Shown here piece after piece: positions 35,601 through 64,000 of a DNA stretch of 64,000 bases (position 1 is its first letter; the number at the start of each line of letters is the position of its first letter). A model generated the notes under the pieces. That model did no database searches and was not told the DNA's origin. It worked only from the letters and a program-made list of their open reading frames with translations. This stretch comes from Ascaris suum (Eukaryota > Nematoda > Chromadorea > Rhabditida > Ascarididae). Where the stretch lies: positions 12,834,065-12,898,064 of the forward strand of contig CM024171.1 of assembly GCA_013433145.1 (NCBI GenBank). The letters are read 5' to 3'. The position numbers were made by a program, and so were the translations under genes.

Positions 35601-37362
35601 TTGATATGCCGGATTTCTATGGTGCTGAAACTTGACGTTGGAGATGCTTCGATCTTGCTCGAGAATTTCATCAATGTCTCTCTCTTCGAATAAAATCCTC
35701 TCTCAACGGTTCGTCGAAAATGTACAACCTCCCCCATCTCCTTCCTCTCGCCAACAATTGCAAATATTTGCATCTGTCTTTGTAGTGTACATTAAAATGT
35801 AGGGTGTTAGAATATTAATGGCACGTGTAAAACCGACGGATTATAGTGAATATAAAGATGGAAAAATGCAAACTAACTCCAACCTAACAGCGTTCCACCA
35901 AATAAAAATGGTGTTGCGTCGTAATTTTCAATGAAGTCACGAAATTCAACCATGCTCTTGACAAACGTCTTATCGATGACTGGTTCCAACGATTTGTCCC
36001 ATAGATTTAAGCCAATACATTTAATAAAACGACCATTATGCCATTTACGTTCGAATTCATCAATGTCTAGTGGAACATTTATTGGCAAACCGCCAAGTAT
36101 CGATTTTTTCGTCAACAGCCTAGCAAAAGTAACGATCATTGAAGAGAACTGAAGTGAAAAAAAGTTATTGTTTAACGCAGAGATTCTGATCAAAGTCGAT
36201 CAAATTTTATTTGATCGATGATCAAATTTTATTCTAATTTACAGTTATTTGCAATTTGTAGTACTAAAGTATGCAACAATTTGAAGAAAAAAGTTGCAAT
36301 GGTGTAAGCCATCCGTCATGGGTGAAAATTTGTAGATAAATCATTAATTTATTCGACTCACGAAGGAAGAGGATGATCCTCATCACTTCAGCCATACCAA
36401 TGGTTTCGGTTTTTTTGGCTCGCTACCACTTGGCGATCCGATAGCAATGTTATAAACGATCACAGCATCTTCAGTAAAAGCCGTTCATTTTTTTTAAATG
36501 ATAATATATAACGAATGCAAAAAAAAAAAACCCCTAACTTCCTCGTCTTATCTAGCGATGAAGGTGTATTGAATGCAAAAAAAATCCCTGACTTGCTTAT
36601 CTTATGTATCGATGGCTGATATCGTCTAAACAAAATGTGATTGACAAACGAACGTTGAAATAAAAGATTTTCGTTATTTAATATGCTAATATTCAAGCTA
36701 AAAGTGATAATATAGAGATGTAGATTACCTATTAATAGCGCGAACTTCATAATCGGACGAATAGAATTTAATATAACCGTTGAGGGATGAATTTTCGATG
36801 CGAAATATTTTTAATCGACCCAACGATGTAGGTGTTGCGATATCATGTGACGCAAAAATAATTTCATTGCTATTATAAGACGCTTGTCGTATTAATAATA
36901 AATCATTGAATGAAGAGAGATATTCGATCTCACTTGAGCTCTTCAAAGTAATTCGTTTAGAAAAATTTTTTTCATTACTCGAAAATTTTTTGATTAAAAA
37001 AAATTTTTTTCACCATCTTTTTTTTTGTTGGCAATTATTTTGAATGCGCGTAAAAATAATGAACTCCTCGCAATGATATATTCAAATGATCACCATTCGT
37101 CATAATAATAATAGGATTGGAATATTTATTCAAAACTTTTAAATAAATAGTAAGTTTGATGAAATTTGAAAAATTCGATTATTATTTTGAGAAAAGAAAA
37201 ATAATTGAAAAAAATATATGCACTTACTAAGAACGATATATTTGCAATTGAAGGTATTGTAAGCTGTTGACGATTGCCGAACATTTTGAAAAAGGTGAGT
37301 ATTAATGCAAACGTCGTCATAAATATAACTGTGAACGAACTTGGCCTAACGCTACTCTTCAT
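29626..37362 (-). CDS. Fukutin/LicD-type phosphotransferase-like protein B, 355 aa, six exons
   Basis: Exons on the minus strand are 37362-37228, 36940-36729, 36119-35884, 31547-31411, 30906-30691 and 29757-29626 (stop TAG 29628-29626). Phases match gene A, and the last four exons have the same lengths as in A (236, 137, 216 and 132 nt). An N-terminal hydrophobic segment (TVIFMTTFALILTFF) is followed by FLFGGTLLGWYRE and TTDVDFA, with the acidic pair at D208 and D210. WVGGM, YPPINNLCVGDLH and NVPCNVEQILEADYG complete the LicD/fukutin core. Exon 5 agrees with A at 49 of 72 residues by hand count. An upstream TTTCAG at about 37393 could be the 5' or trans-splice acceptor. Two donors are weak (G|GTTGGA after exon 3, AAG|GTTATG after exon 4) and the exon 2 acceptor is TTGAAG. 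Intron 3 (4.3 kb) carries an RTE element in the same orientation. No frame break was seen in the exons. Confidence 0.82.
32031..32042. repeat. Target-site duplication, left copy
   Basis: TGTCAACTTTTA here and at 34959-34970 is a perfect 12-bp direct repeat bracketing the RTE element. It marks the insertion point in intron 3 of gene B. Confidence 0.8.
32065..33497 (-). pseudogene. RTE reverse transcriptase region, broken by frameshifts
   Basis: The reverse transcriptase is spread over four minus-strand frames. 33497-33195 has KNGKAPGNDGLTREML and YRPISLLPT (fingers). 33166-32852 has YEKAFDSVEHASLW (motif A) and GVRQGDLLSPLLF (motif B). 32824-32426 has RFADDIVLISHN (motif C, catalytic D-D) and KTKLM. 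32421-32065 has the C-terminal RW motif region. The active-site residues are all present although the frame is not continuous. The breaks fall near 33190, 32840 and 32423. Confidence 0.85.
33515..34813 (-). pseudogene. RTE endonuclease (EEP) domain, 432 codons before a frameshift
   Basis: This is the N-terminal part of the RTE protein. Motifs of the endonuclease/exonuclease/phosphatase fold appear in order: TYNARTLLS, GLAEVRRKG (catalytic Glu), MYAPHGG, IMGDSNATVGAR (Asp and Asn) and TGSDHRLVRTKLR (Asp-His). This domain nicks the target DNA so that reverse transcription can start there. A basic, helical linker follows. The frame ends KSSTQK at a stop; the same protein continues one frame over toward the reverse transcriptase from about 33540, so a single-base shift is likely. 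The first Met (34813) is the usual start of this domain in such elements. Confidence 0.88.
34959..34970. repeat. Target-site duplication, right copy
   Basis: A perfect repeat of the 12 bases at 32031-32042, immediately outside the 5' end of the RTE element. Confidence 0.8.
35146..35182. repeat. Short (CG)n/(CA)n simple repeat
   Basis: CGCTCGCGCGCGCACACACACATACACATG lies in intron 3 of gene B, just outside the RTE insertion. Confidence 0.8.
36514..36622 (-). repeat. Imperfect tandem duplication, period about 58 bp
   Basis: Two copies begin GAATGCAAAAAAAA near 36514 and 36572. Each continues through CCCTAACTT or CCCTGACTT, CTTATCT or CTTATGT, and CGATG. The repeat lies in intron 2 of gene B. 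Confidence 0.65.
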
Positions 37363-38351
37363 GATAGGGGCAATCGCGGGCAAAATGAACCGCTGAAATG
37401 GGATACATTCAACACCCAGCCGGAACTAACATAAATATATGTAAACATGTGCCCTTTGCCACCTATATCGGCATTATTACATCGGAAGAGTTTTGTTGCA
37501 CTAGGAAGAGCGTTCAGTGGACTTTTGCTTTTTACTCATTGGAAAGAGGATGAGGAAACCAGGAGGAGGGAGAGGAGCGACCCAAAAGATTTTTAAAAAA
37601 CCCCCCTGCTCTCGGTCGAATATTAGGTAATATGAAGAGGCATCGGCAACATCAATATCGGGGATAGGAATACCTCTCGTTTACCCCATTCCATCGTTGA
37701 TGGGTTGTTTTTTGTGCTGTACTTATTCAAAGCAAATTATCATATTGCTGTTGTAACTGAAGTCCGCTATGAGAGTATTGTAGGCGAAAATGTATTGTCA
37801 CGTTTACGTCTGTTATCCACTACTTCAGTTTTTAAATAGGGGGTATTCGTGTAACGGCTCATAGGAATTTCAAAAAAAAAAAAAAAAAAAACAACAATAA
37901 AGAAACGTTGGGATGGCGGATATAGTGCAACTTGTTGTACTTCTCTTATTAGTGCAGTCACTTTTCTAGTTCATCAAAAAACAATGAAACAAACACACTA
38001 AGGCATTTAAAGTTTAAATGAACCTACCAGTGATACCATATCAACCAACAATGAAATTGCTGCAATAATGTTTTACAAATTTAATTAAGCCTGCTTGTTT
38101 AAGCAAAAGAATCGGCTGTTTTCTTTTCTTTTTTTGCATTACGTACAGTAGTAAATTATTGCATTTTATGAAGTTTTTATGCAAAGCTCATTATTAAATA
38201 ATGCAAAATATTGCACTATTCAATATTCACTAAATGCGTGCAACCTTTTGTGTATTTTTATATGAATTTACTCGTTGCAAAATTGATAAATCCACTCGGA
38301 AAATTATATGTGGATTGCAGTTGCCTTATGTTTTGATAAACATTTCTCTGA

Positions 38352-38563
<212 letters not shown>

Positions 38564-40062
38564 CTATCGAAAAAGTTAATAATGATAAATGCTTGCATAG
38601 ATTGTCCGAGGCACCTGATCATTATCGTTAAGAGGAAATGAATACACATAAAGCGGATTAAGTGCAACGATTTGCAAGTGAGATCAACCACTGAAGGGCT
38701 AATGAATGTGATCAAATCCATAAAGCATCGTAGAACACTTTTAAATACACTCCTTCATTTTTGTTTGAAAAATTTTGAAAAAATTTTTTTCGTTTTTTTT
38801 TTCAAAAGCATAAAAAAAGATCATTGTGGAAATAAAGATTGTGCCAAAATTTGTCCGAGTTGAAAGATTATAAAAGTTTATTATGAAGTGGAAAGTGAAA
38901 AAAAAGAAAGTGAAGAAAGCAATGGAATAAGCCCGCATATAAACAATTAAAATTTGAGCATTGATGATTGGCTGAATTTTACAAGAATTAATAAATCTTA
39001 TCACTAATTGATATATGCTATTTGAATAAACGCTATCATCGAATTGCAGGAAATTCAGAATGATATCGACGAAAAATATAAGGGGAACAAATGAATTGGA
39101 ATTCCGATCAAATCGCTTCCTTTTTAGAGAACAAACAATAAAACTGAACTATTGACAAAATCAACGATGAATACAACACATCTATAGGGTAAAGAAACAA
39201 TGATGAAGAAATTTTCTTGAAAGTTTTGTTGCAAACATCGTTTCATGATGTGCGACGTTCCCCTTCCAGACATATATTTTGTAAATTTCAACAGTGAATA
39301 TAGATGTCTGATTTTTTTTTCAATCATAACAATAGCGAAGTTGCTATTGATGAACAAAAGAAAAAATTGAAATGTTTATTCTTGAAATAAAATAACGTCA
39401 AATATGATTTTTTTTTTGGGGGGGGGGAGGGAGGGAAATAATTTTATGGATTTGGAGAATTCTTATGGAAAAAAAATTTTCTCTCAGTAATCTCATTAAA
39501 ATAATTTAAAGACGTTTTTTTTTCTTTCATAAATATTAACCAACATAATTTTCTTTCATATTCATTCTTTATCATTCCATCGTTCTTTTCTCTTCACTTT
39601 TCTTCACTTAGATCGTTCTAAGAATAATTTAAGCTTATCGTCATTATTACTGCATTCTATTATATTATTTTCTAAATCAAAAAAAAAGAAAATGAATTTG
39701 CGAACATTTTATACGATTATAGTTAAATTTAAAATTAAATAAAATAGAATAAAATTAAAATATGAATATGATTATTTTTACGTTATCAATTATCAAATGA
39801 TTTATTATACATATTTTTTTAAAACGTTGTAAGAAAAAATGACTTATAGAAGAGGAAAATGTAATTTAAAAAAAAGCAAAGCGGAAAATTCATATTTGAT
39901 ATAATGTTAAAATGCGAGCTTTTCTTGAATATTTTAAGCAATAAAAGATTCTCATCTAATTAAGATTGCTGGAAAATCAGTCGGTGTTTTTACCGTTTCA
40001 TTAGCGTTATTATGCTGTTTATTTGAAATGATTTTCGCGTCATAGTTGAGATTATTTTGTAG

Positions 40063-40258
40063 AAGTGGGACGCAATTGTCGACATTATTTGCTTCAATCA
40101 TAACGCCAATTTATTGCCAACACAATGGAATTTATAGTAATCCTGAAAGAGGATCACAAAATGAATTATCCACTAAATTCGAGGATTTATATGAAATGAA
40201 GCGCATTGATATACAAAGACTCTATATGAGAATCAAAAACAATCGGGAAAGACAATGA
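40063..40258 (+). other. Exon-like open piece, unrecognised
   Basis: The piece follows a TTTTGTAG acceptor and runs to a TGA at 40256. It has a hydrophobic start (QLSTLFASIITPIYC) that could be the end of a signal peptide begun in an upstream exon. The charged stretch after it includes ELSTKFEDLYEMKRIDIQR and ends in NNRERQ. No ATG was found in frame after the acceptor and no family was recognised. Confidence 0.25.
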
Positions 40259-41251
40259 GTTAGAAACAATGATAGATCTCTCAAAGATGAGAAAGAAATA
40301 CGCATCTGTCCAATCAAGAAATATGATATGATACCTAGGCAATCAATCAACGTTTTCGAGAAGTAAATTTTATTATCCAATCGTCGACTTATATATTCAA
40401 ATTTTAATTTTTATGTTTAACAAAGTGTCGAAAGTGTTTTTCATTCTTCGACTATAATCTATAAATCTATAGACGATAGTGAAGCTATATTAGATTGAAT
40501 TGAAAAATTGAAAAACCTTAATTATTGCTATTTAGTAGCTGAAATTTGAATACTGAAATCGGCATCCTCACTTTAAGGTTGAAGGAAAAATCCTTCGTTA
40601 CAAGATTGTGTAAAACGTTTTTCGTAATTTTGATTCTTCACGTTTTCTATAGAAACGATACATGATCGACTAGAGTAGCCAAACATAAAGCACACAATCA
40701 TAAGTTATATGCTTGAAGTAATGTGGTTTGAGATTCCTCACTGTGTTCGAAGTGTAGCACTAATAATCGACTTCAGTCGATAACACTATTTTAATGGATT
40801 TTATGGATAGGCGTATCTTGATTCTCAATACTTCCTAAAAATGAGAAACAATTAATCTGTACAGAAATTTCTAGGATGATTGAACTATTGATGACAATTC
40901 ATAAACGGCTTCATTCCCCGATGAAACTATACGAATCGTTCAGAGTGAGTAAAAAAAAAATTATCAATTTTATTTTATTTTATTTTTTTTTTTTGCAAGC
41001 ATACTCATCAAATGAAAAAAAAAATTTAAATATGCATAAATCGAAAAAAAAAACGAATAAATCGATTTAAATTTGCAAAAATTTTTAAGTTTTACGAAAA
41101 TTTTCCGGCTATTGATAATTGCTATATTCACAACTATAAAATTACAACATATTTTCGATTTTTAAAATAGACTTTTGTTTTTTCGTTCACTTATATTCGA
41201 TTAAAATATTTTTAATGTGCTATAAATAAAAATTCCACAAATTAATTATCG

Positions 41252-41523
41252 TTGTCGCATTTGCGATTGTGTAAAGTTCAATTTCAAAAGATTGATAATG
41301 CTAATATAGAGGAATTGTGTACGTCTAACAATGTAATTTTTGATTTATCGATGAACGCGTTGAAACATTCATTTGAATGTAATATGAAACATATGGTTCC
41401 ATTGATGCGTTCGGCATTAAAGCACACATTGGTGATCGTTTAGAATTGCACACTTACTTAGATGCATTCTTAGGAAAGTCGTTAGCACTTCCGGAACAAA
41501 AAAAAAAAAATTTACTGTCTTAA
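41252..41523 (+). pseudogene. Exon-like coding piece with an apparent single-base frameshift
   Basis: Frame 1 (41252-41443) reads LCKVQFQKIDNANIEELC and continues to KHSFEC. It then turns protein-unlike. From 41383 a second frame becomes protein-like (YETYGSIDAFGIKAHIG, then DRLELHTYLDAFLGK) to a TAA at 41521. The two join if one base is missing near 41380-41383. The combined product has Cys spacing like a small secreted domain, but I do not recognise it. Either this is a decaying gene or the base was lost in sequencing. Confidence 0.35.
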
Positions 41524-41965
41524 GAGAGAGCAAAAAGAGATGTGGCAATTAAAGGTGGTAAGGAAACGATCATTGGGTATAGATGGAGCTATTAACAGCT
41601 TTTTGTAGACTTTTTGAGAAATTGAAATGATGATCCAATTTAATATCATGCAATTCAAAGATAGAATGAGCTAGAGATGATCTCTTGAAATATATTAGGA
41701 AAAAGTATTTTGCAATTGATTAGCGCTTCTGAAGTCTTCCTATTGCAATAAAATGATAGCTTTAGCTATGTGTATCGAAAAAAAAATGTAGATCATCTAT
41801 TGTATTATTAAGCGCATTATCATTAGATAATTCATAATTCTATCAATAATCATTGTTGATAAGATAAATTATCAACGAACGGACTTTTTTTTTTTCTCTC
41901 TCTCTCAAAATTGAATGCACAAAATAGTAATAGCGATTTTTAAAAAATGCGTAAAATTTTCATAA

Positions 41966-42103
41966 CACAATGAGAACATAGTATTCCTTTTAAAGAAGGA
42001 AATTACTAAACTATATAGGATATCATTGGATGAAGTTAAACGAGCGATCCGTCAAAATCAACAGAATCGAACGTTCGATGAATTTATCTCAAAAATTTCA
42101 TAG
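41966..42103 (+). other. Exon-like open piece, unrecognised
   Basis: A 45-codon open piece before a TAG at 42101 reads ISLDEVKRAIRQNQQNRTF then DEFISKIS. It may be the 3' end of the same plus-strand gene as the pieces at 40063 and 41252. No splice model linking them could be drawn. Confidence 0.2.
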
Positions 42104-45100
42104 ATTTGAAATCAAATAATATTAGCAAATATTTTAATATTAATAGAATCAAATGATGTCAATGAAAGATTTTAATGCATTGAGCTTATAAAAATCTTAA
42201 ATGGCGCAAATGTCCTGAATGTTTAACTTTCAAAGCTACAAGGAGCGCGCTCTTAAACATTATAATTGCATTTACAATAAGTATCACTGAAAAGTATTTC
42301 TGAAGTTTTCAAAAAAAAAAAAATTTGCTGCAAAAATCATGCTTTATTCAATTTTTCATCGGTCATTAATAGCAGCAATATCGATTATTTTGTACTGAAA
42401 AAAAAAACTTATATAAATAGTTGGAGAGAGCTGATTGAGAAAATAGCTCCGAATTGAAAACTATATAGAATTTCATCATAGAAACTATTAAATGAAGGCT
42501 ATTAATCGCTTTTCTTAGTTGCACATCAAATTTTCTCTTAAGTTAACAGCTGGCATTTAACTCAATTTTTTTTTGCTAACGTTTCCTCTCATATCGATGA
42601 ATTACACACATTACGACACATATTGCTTCAATTACGCTTTAATCTGTTAGATGCAAACCATTTTTCAACTAATGCCCTTGCATCTTTTAAAATACTCACT
42701 TAGCACACTTGAAAATTATAGTATTTAATTAAGACTATCGAAATTTTTAGTGATAAAAATATTTCGGCCTAAAATAAATTTAAGTAGTAAGTAATAAAGT
42801 AATAAAAGTAAAAGTAATTTTAAAAAACATTAAATTAAATAGATGAATATATTTTTAAAATTTAGGCGGTTTCATTCATCAATTGATAGATTTTCAATGT
42901 ATAGAAAATAAATTGGAATAGATGAGATAATAGTAATTACTTGATAATTCCTTAATAAAAAATTATGCATTAAAAATTTTCAAAAAAATTTGGCATTTTG
43001 CTAAAATATGCTGCCTCATGTAACTTGTCGTTGCTATTGTTTAGTAACTTTTATGAGTTGAAATTTTTTGAAATTTCCGCAATTAAAAAAAACGAAAATC
43101 TTATATATCAGGTTTATTTCTATAAGTGAAATAATTCTTCATTCCATTTACAATGACTCTTTAACAACGATAATAAAGAAAAAAAAATTCTCAAGAATCT
43201 ATTATTAAAGATTGATGACGCTTTCGCAAAATAAACATGACAAACATACTAGCACAAAACAAATACGAACGAGACATATGTGAGTGAAGAATTAGGGGTA
43301 CGCAAAAAAAAATGGAGGAAATCGTAAACATTTCAATAAACATTGCATTATATATTTATCGCTTACGGGAACATTTGCAAATAATCGATGAAAGGATATG
43401 CTTCGTGGTTATTTTTTAAACACATCTTTTTTTTCAGAATTGCCCCCAAGTTACTGAATTTGTGTTTTTTAAATTCATTAGAAAATTCATTCAAGTGGAA
43501 GCATTTAGTCATCCTTTCCATTGTTTCTTTTTTCTAATCATTCAAAAATATTATGAAAATTATGAGATACTATGAATGAGATATTTGTCTCCAATATTTG
43601 CATAGATGTTTTTTTTTTTAAATTTTGAATTAAAACATATGCATAAATGATATAATGCATAAATAAATGCATAAATATGCATAAATACGTAAATAAATGC
43701 ACAAATATTTAATTAAATAAACTATTTCGAAGAGACTCTGAATGAAAATAATTATGTGAGCAAAATTCATTGAAATTTTTCAAAAAACATAACGATTGCG
43801 AGATCTTTTCCATGCCATTAAAAAATATCAATTATTTCCGACTTAAAAATTTTCCACATTTAAACGTTTCATGAAAAATGTGAGAATTAAAATTGCAATC
43901 TGCATTGTTAATCTCAGCCATTATCGATGTCTCTAAATCTTTTTTTTTTTCAACGAGAAAGCATCGAAAAGCGTAAAAATGTGAAAATAAAGATGTTAAT
44001 TTTGTGTTTTATATGATGACCTTACAAACAAACGACGAAATATTTCACTCGTATTTGTTATTCATTCTTGAAAGGCAAATATACAGCGTAAGAAAAAGTG
44101 ATTTATGATCTTTAGAGATATATAATTGAATGATTATGAAAGATATGAACACCAATTAAATAAGGCTAATTAAATATGCAAAATGATAAATATACACATA
44201 AGAGGGATTATGAATATTTAGATTAGTTTTGTCTCAAATTCACTCATTTCAATTGTAGTACTTGAACGGTATTTATTAGTCAAGGAACGAAAGATTCAAT
44301 GCTTATTGCATTAAAAAAATTGAAGACCGACTAATGCAATGAGAATACACATGTTGCATTTGAGGAGTGGGATTTTAAAGAAGCACATTGTTAGTGTCGA
44401 TGGGAATGGCACATATTCGCCGAGTGGAAATTTCCGCTTTTAAATGTGAGCACAATTTTGCATTGCAAAACATTAATTTCTAATGAATCTTCACTTTTAT
44501 TTATTGTCGAAAATTTTCCCTCAATATTTTTGAATAATTTATCAATGAAATGTAAAAATTTTTGAATTTATAAATTAACATAATAGCATTTCGAATGCAA
44601 TGAGGTAATAATGCAAAATTACTGTTGAAATTCGTACACTGTTATTAATGTTAACAATAAATAAAATGATTACTTTTAGATAGCACTATTAACAGTATCG
44701 AATAAGGAATAAATACTGCTAGTCAATTCATCAATAGCGCTCTAATCTCTTGTAGAAAATTGCTTTCACTATCATTTTGTCATCCATCAACAAACGTGGA
44801 ATGGTATGTCGATGTGTGGGGGGAGTGGGAGGAGGGGGTGGAGAGGGTGGTAGGACATTCAACTAACCGATAAAGGTGAATAATCAAGAAATACAGGATC
44901 ACCTAATATAGATTGATAGGGAAGTTGAGTTATATAGGCAAACTCAATGCAACTTATTATTAAATAGACTTCCTCAATAATATTGCCTGCATATGACTGA
45001 TTGAAATGTTTGCCCATATAATTCAGCTTTCCTATGAATGAATATGTTTGAGGATAAAGAGCATTGTTTCTCGAGCACTACTCTATAGTCCGTATTTTTT

Positions 45101-46269
45101 GGCAATATTAGTTTGTCGAATGTGAATGAAACACTACCGTTATGCCGAGGATTGCTTGATTGAAGGTTTTTCGGCTATAGAAATATTGTACTTTATCATC
45201 GATTATGTTGAAATCTATTTTTTCCCATATATTAATTTCCATGATAGCTTTACAACGATTATATCATAGAAGTATTGTTTCATCTTTGATCTAGACATTA
45301 TGTGATTCGGCGTGTCATGATCCGAGATATGAGACGACCGTAGCACTGACAGCCCTGACTCAATGATAAAAACGAAAAATTGAAAACTCAAGGCGACTCA
45401 ATTTTCAAGCGCATGCGAATTTTTAGACGCATCCTGATGCTTGAGATATTCCCCGGTCAATAAATTCGATGCAACTCGACAACATAGAATCGAAAAAGCA
45501 AATTTCCCATTCTTAAATGATTATGCTTATTTTGTATTTTGAATGGCGACTATACTCATTTAATCCAAACCACATTCTATAACCAAAACAACAAAATGAA
45601 GGAATTGTCATATCATCGCATAGGAAAAGGTCGATTATTTTGAGCCTCTCTATACACCCATTAGAAATGAGTAATGAGTATTGGCTTATTGAAAAGTGTT
45701 GAAAATTTCGCTGAATAAAATATTGCTGAATTATTAATAAATATTGAACAAAAATTTATTTTCATTTCTAAACTTTTTAATAAAAATTGCTGATGATGGT
45801 AGTGGAATTTTATATCCTCAAATGTCTGTGAAAATAATATACTACTATAATACCGCACCCGTATAACAACAAAAAAAAAAATTGTCTTTTATTCGCTTAA
45901 AATATACTGAACGTGTGAAAATGATAGTACGCTCTATCAAGTTTTTTCAGTGTAAACCTCTTCGTTATGGCAAATATATTCGAATAATGCAAAAAAAAGA
46001 GGGGAATGCAAAGTGCAAACTTCAAATACTTTTGAGTCGAAATGCAAAATGCTTCCGGACATTTTTTTCCGATTTTTCGTATAAGTACTACCTCAATATG
46101 AATGTGTTCTCGTTGAAACTCTCATTTGCGCTATTTGTTTTGCCGTGACCGTTAGCTTTGAATATCGGGGATTTGAATTTCTTGCGTGCATACATTTGAA
46201 ATCAATAATATTTATTTTACACATTCACAAGGGCTCCTTGCAAGCGTAAATCTTGAGTTTTTTGGCGTA

Positions 46270-46345
46270 CACACAACACCACCTCACACATACACATACA
46301 CATACACACATACACACACACACATACACACACACACACACACAC
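46270..46345. repeat. (CA)n-rich simple repeat
   Basis: Interrupted CACATA/CACACA repeats. Protein-like frames across it on both strands are artefacts. Confidence 0.9.
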
Positions 46346-46698
46346 AGCACATGCAACACGTATGTCACCACACGCACAGACACACGCGCAGATGCATATG
46401 ATAACACACATTTATATAGGTAAGCATTAAGGAGGCTAATATACTAACCAACATACGGAATTGCGCAGAAACTTCAGCTGTATGCAATGTTTTGAATGCA
46501 AAATCTGTGAATCGCCTAGTTTTATGCATATATCCATGAATGCTATGCGAGATGTGCTAAAGTTTTATCCATGAGCGGTGTTCGAAGTGTGTTGAATACA
46601 TTGGAAGCGCTCTGAATAAGAATTTTAACAGTAAAAGAAACAATGGGGTTTTATGCGTTGAAATGAAATCACTCGATAAATGAACGATGATGTGATCA

Positions 46699-63023
<16,325 letters not shown>

Positions 63024-63770
63024 CTGGAATGAAAATCTTTTAGAAAGCGAAAAAAAGAGAGAAAAAAAAGAGATGAAGGAGGAAATATAGTTTTTGAGAG
63101 ATATCTCCCATTTGCTCCCGCATAAAACCAACAGAAGCGAATGGTTACCGACGAGGATATCGGCTATTTTGACTGAAAAAGAGCGAAAATTATATGGTAT
63201 GAAATGTTTAATAGGCTTTTTCGGCTTAAGGAACATATGATGTAATAAGACAACTACTTAAAAAAAAAAGGTGACTTTTTCAAGCATTTCAAAAATTTTC
63301 TTCGATGATCTAGTTTAAGATCATCGATAAAAAAAGACGATACGAATAAAATTTAGTAGAAGATAAACAAGCATATAGACGATACGTGTATAGAATATTC
63401 ACAATATCGTCTCTTACGATTTGTTGTTTCGTATGACTCTAGCTTGATTTAATTAAGCTAAACACTGGACACTGAAATAAATTCATGTGCAAAATGGAAT
63501 TCGCATAGGAGCAATTTTTCGAGAATTTATCCCACTCTTTACTATGCTTATTTACTATGATTGAAAATATTTGGCGACAATTCCGTTAGCAAATCGAAAT
63601 GAACATAGCGATATTGCGGCGATACTTGACTGCATTTTTCCTAATTAAAAAAAAAGAAAAGAAAAAAAGAAATAATGGCGATTAATGCGTCTCAACATTG
63701 CTAATGTGACTTCATATTGTACAATTCTATTATTCGAGAGACTCGAGCATACTTCAAGAGTACAACATAA

Positions 63771-64000
63771 CGCAAAGAATTCTGCTGTTTTATCAATTCC
63801 AGCTTATCAGCCGCTCAATTTATTATCACCTCCTATCATTATTATCAGTGTGTTAAAAGCTTATCAACCACTCAATTTATCATCACTTTCTATTATTGTT
63901 ATCAGTGTGCCAAAAGCTTATCAGCCATTCAATTTATCATCATCTTCTACTATTATTATCAGTGTGTTAAAAATTTGCTCTATCAATCGCTTAAAACTTC
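63771..64000 (+). repeat. 57-bp tandem repeat, three copies, at the window edge
   Basis: Copies begin AGCTTATCAGCC or AGCTTATCAACC at 63801, 63858 and 63915, giving an exact 57-bp period through 63971. They differ by a few substitutions. Because 57 is a multiple of three, one plus-strand frame stays open from 63771 to the edge, with units such as SLSAAQFIITSYHYYQCVK. It has no ATG and the other frames are closed. A minisatellite is the simpler reading. Confidence 0.8.

Noticed and set aside
46186..46411. Thr-His and Val-Cys repeat frames on both strands
   Set aside because: They are translations of the CA-rich simple repeat.

Overview
The window reads as nematode nuclear DNA. It is AT-rich and carries small exons split by long GT-AG introns, very long (AT)n arrays, an RTE-type non-LTR retrotransposon, a pepsin-inhibitor-3-type secreted protein (a family best known from nematodes) and a Cys-loop acetylcholine-receptor subunit gene. 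Species and clade cannot be fixed from sequence alone.

Layout. 1-9.4 kb: mostly non-coding, with weak exon-like pieces of an unidentified plus-strand Cys-rich gene in the first 2.1 kb and three AT arrays. 9.46-10.93 kb (+): a three-exon gene for an 87-residue single-pass membrane protein. 10.9-16.3 kb: no firm gene, two exon-like pieces. 16.29-19.32 kb (+): a four-exon gene for a 140-residue secreted protein with a Leu-Pro-Gly tract followed by a pepsin-inhibitor-3-like domain. 20.37-37.36 kb (-): two head-to-tail fukutin/LicD-type genes (called A and B here), each six exons and 355 residues with the same intron positions and phases. Intron 3 of B carries a frameshifted RTE element bounded by a perfect 12-bp target-site duplication. 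Intron 4 of A carries a separate long open frame. 37.4-46.7 kb: no firm gene, several plus-strand exon-like pieces, one apparently frameshifted. 46.70-63.02 kb (-): 13 exons of a nicotinic acetylcholine receptor alpha-type subunit, complete from the extracellular domain to the stop codon; the signal-peptide exon was not found. A tRNA-Lys(UUU) gene sits in one of its introns on the same strand. A 57-bp tandem repeat of three copies lies at the right edge.

Nothing here is an operon with a shared job. The fukutin-like pair is one local duplication that likely modifies glycans in the secretory pathway. The receptor is a synaptic or muscle-type ion-channel subunit. The pepsin-inhibitor-like protein is a secreted candidate protease inhibitor. 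All exon models come from reading splice sites and protein motifs by eye; no search or alignment tool was run.
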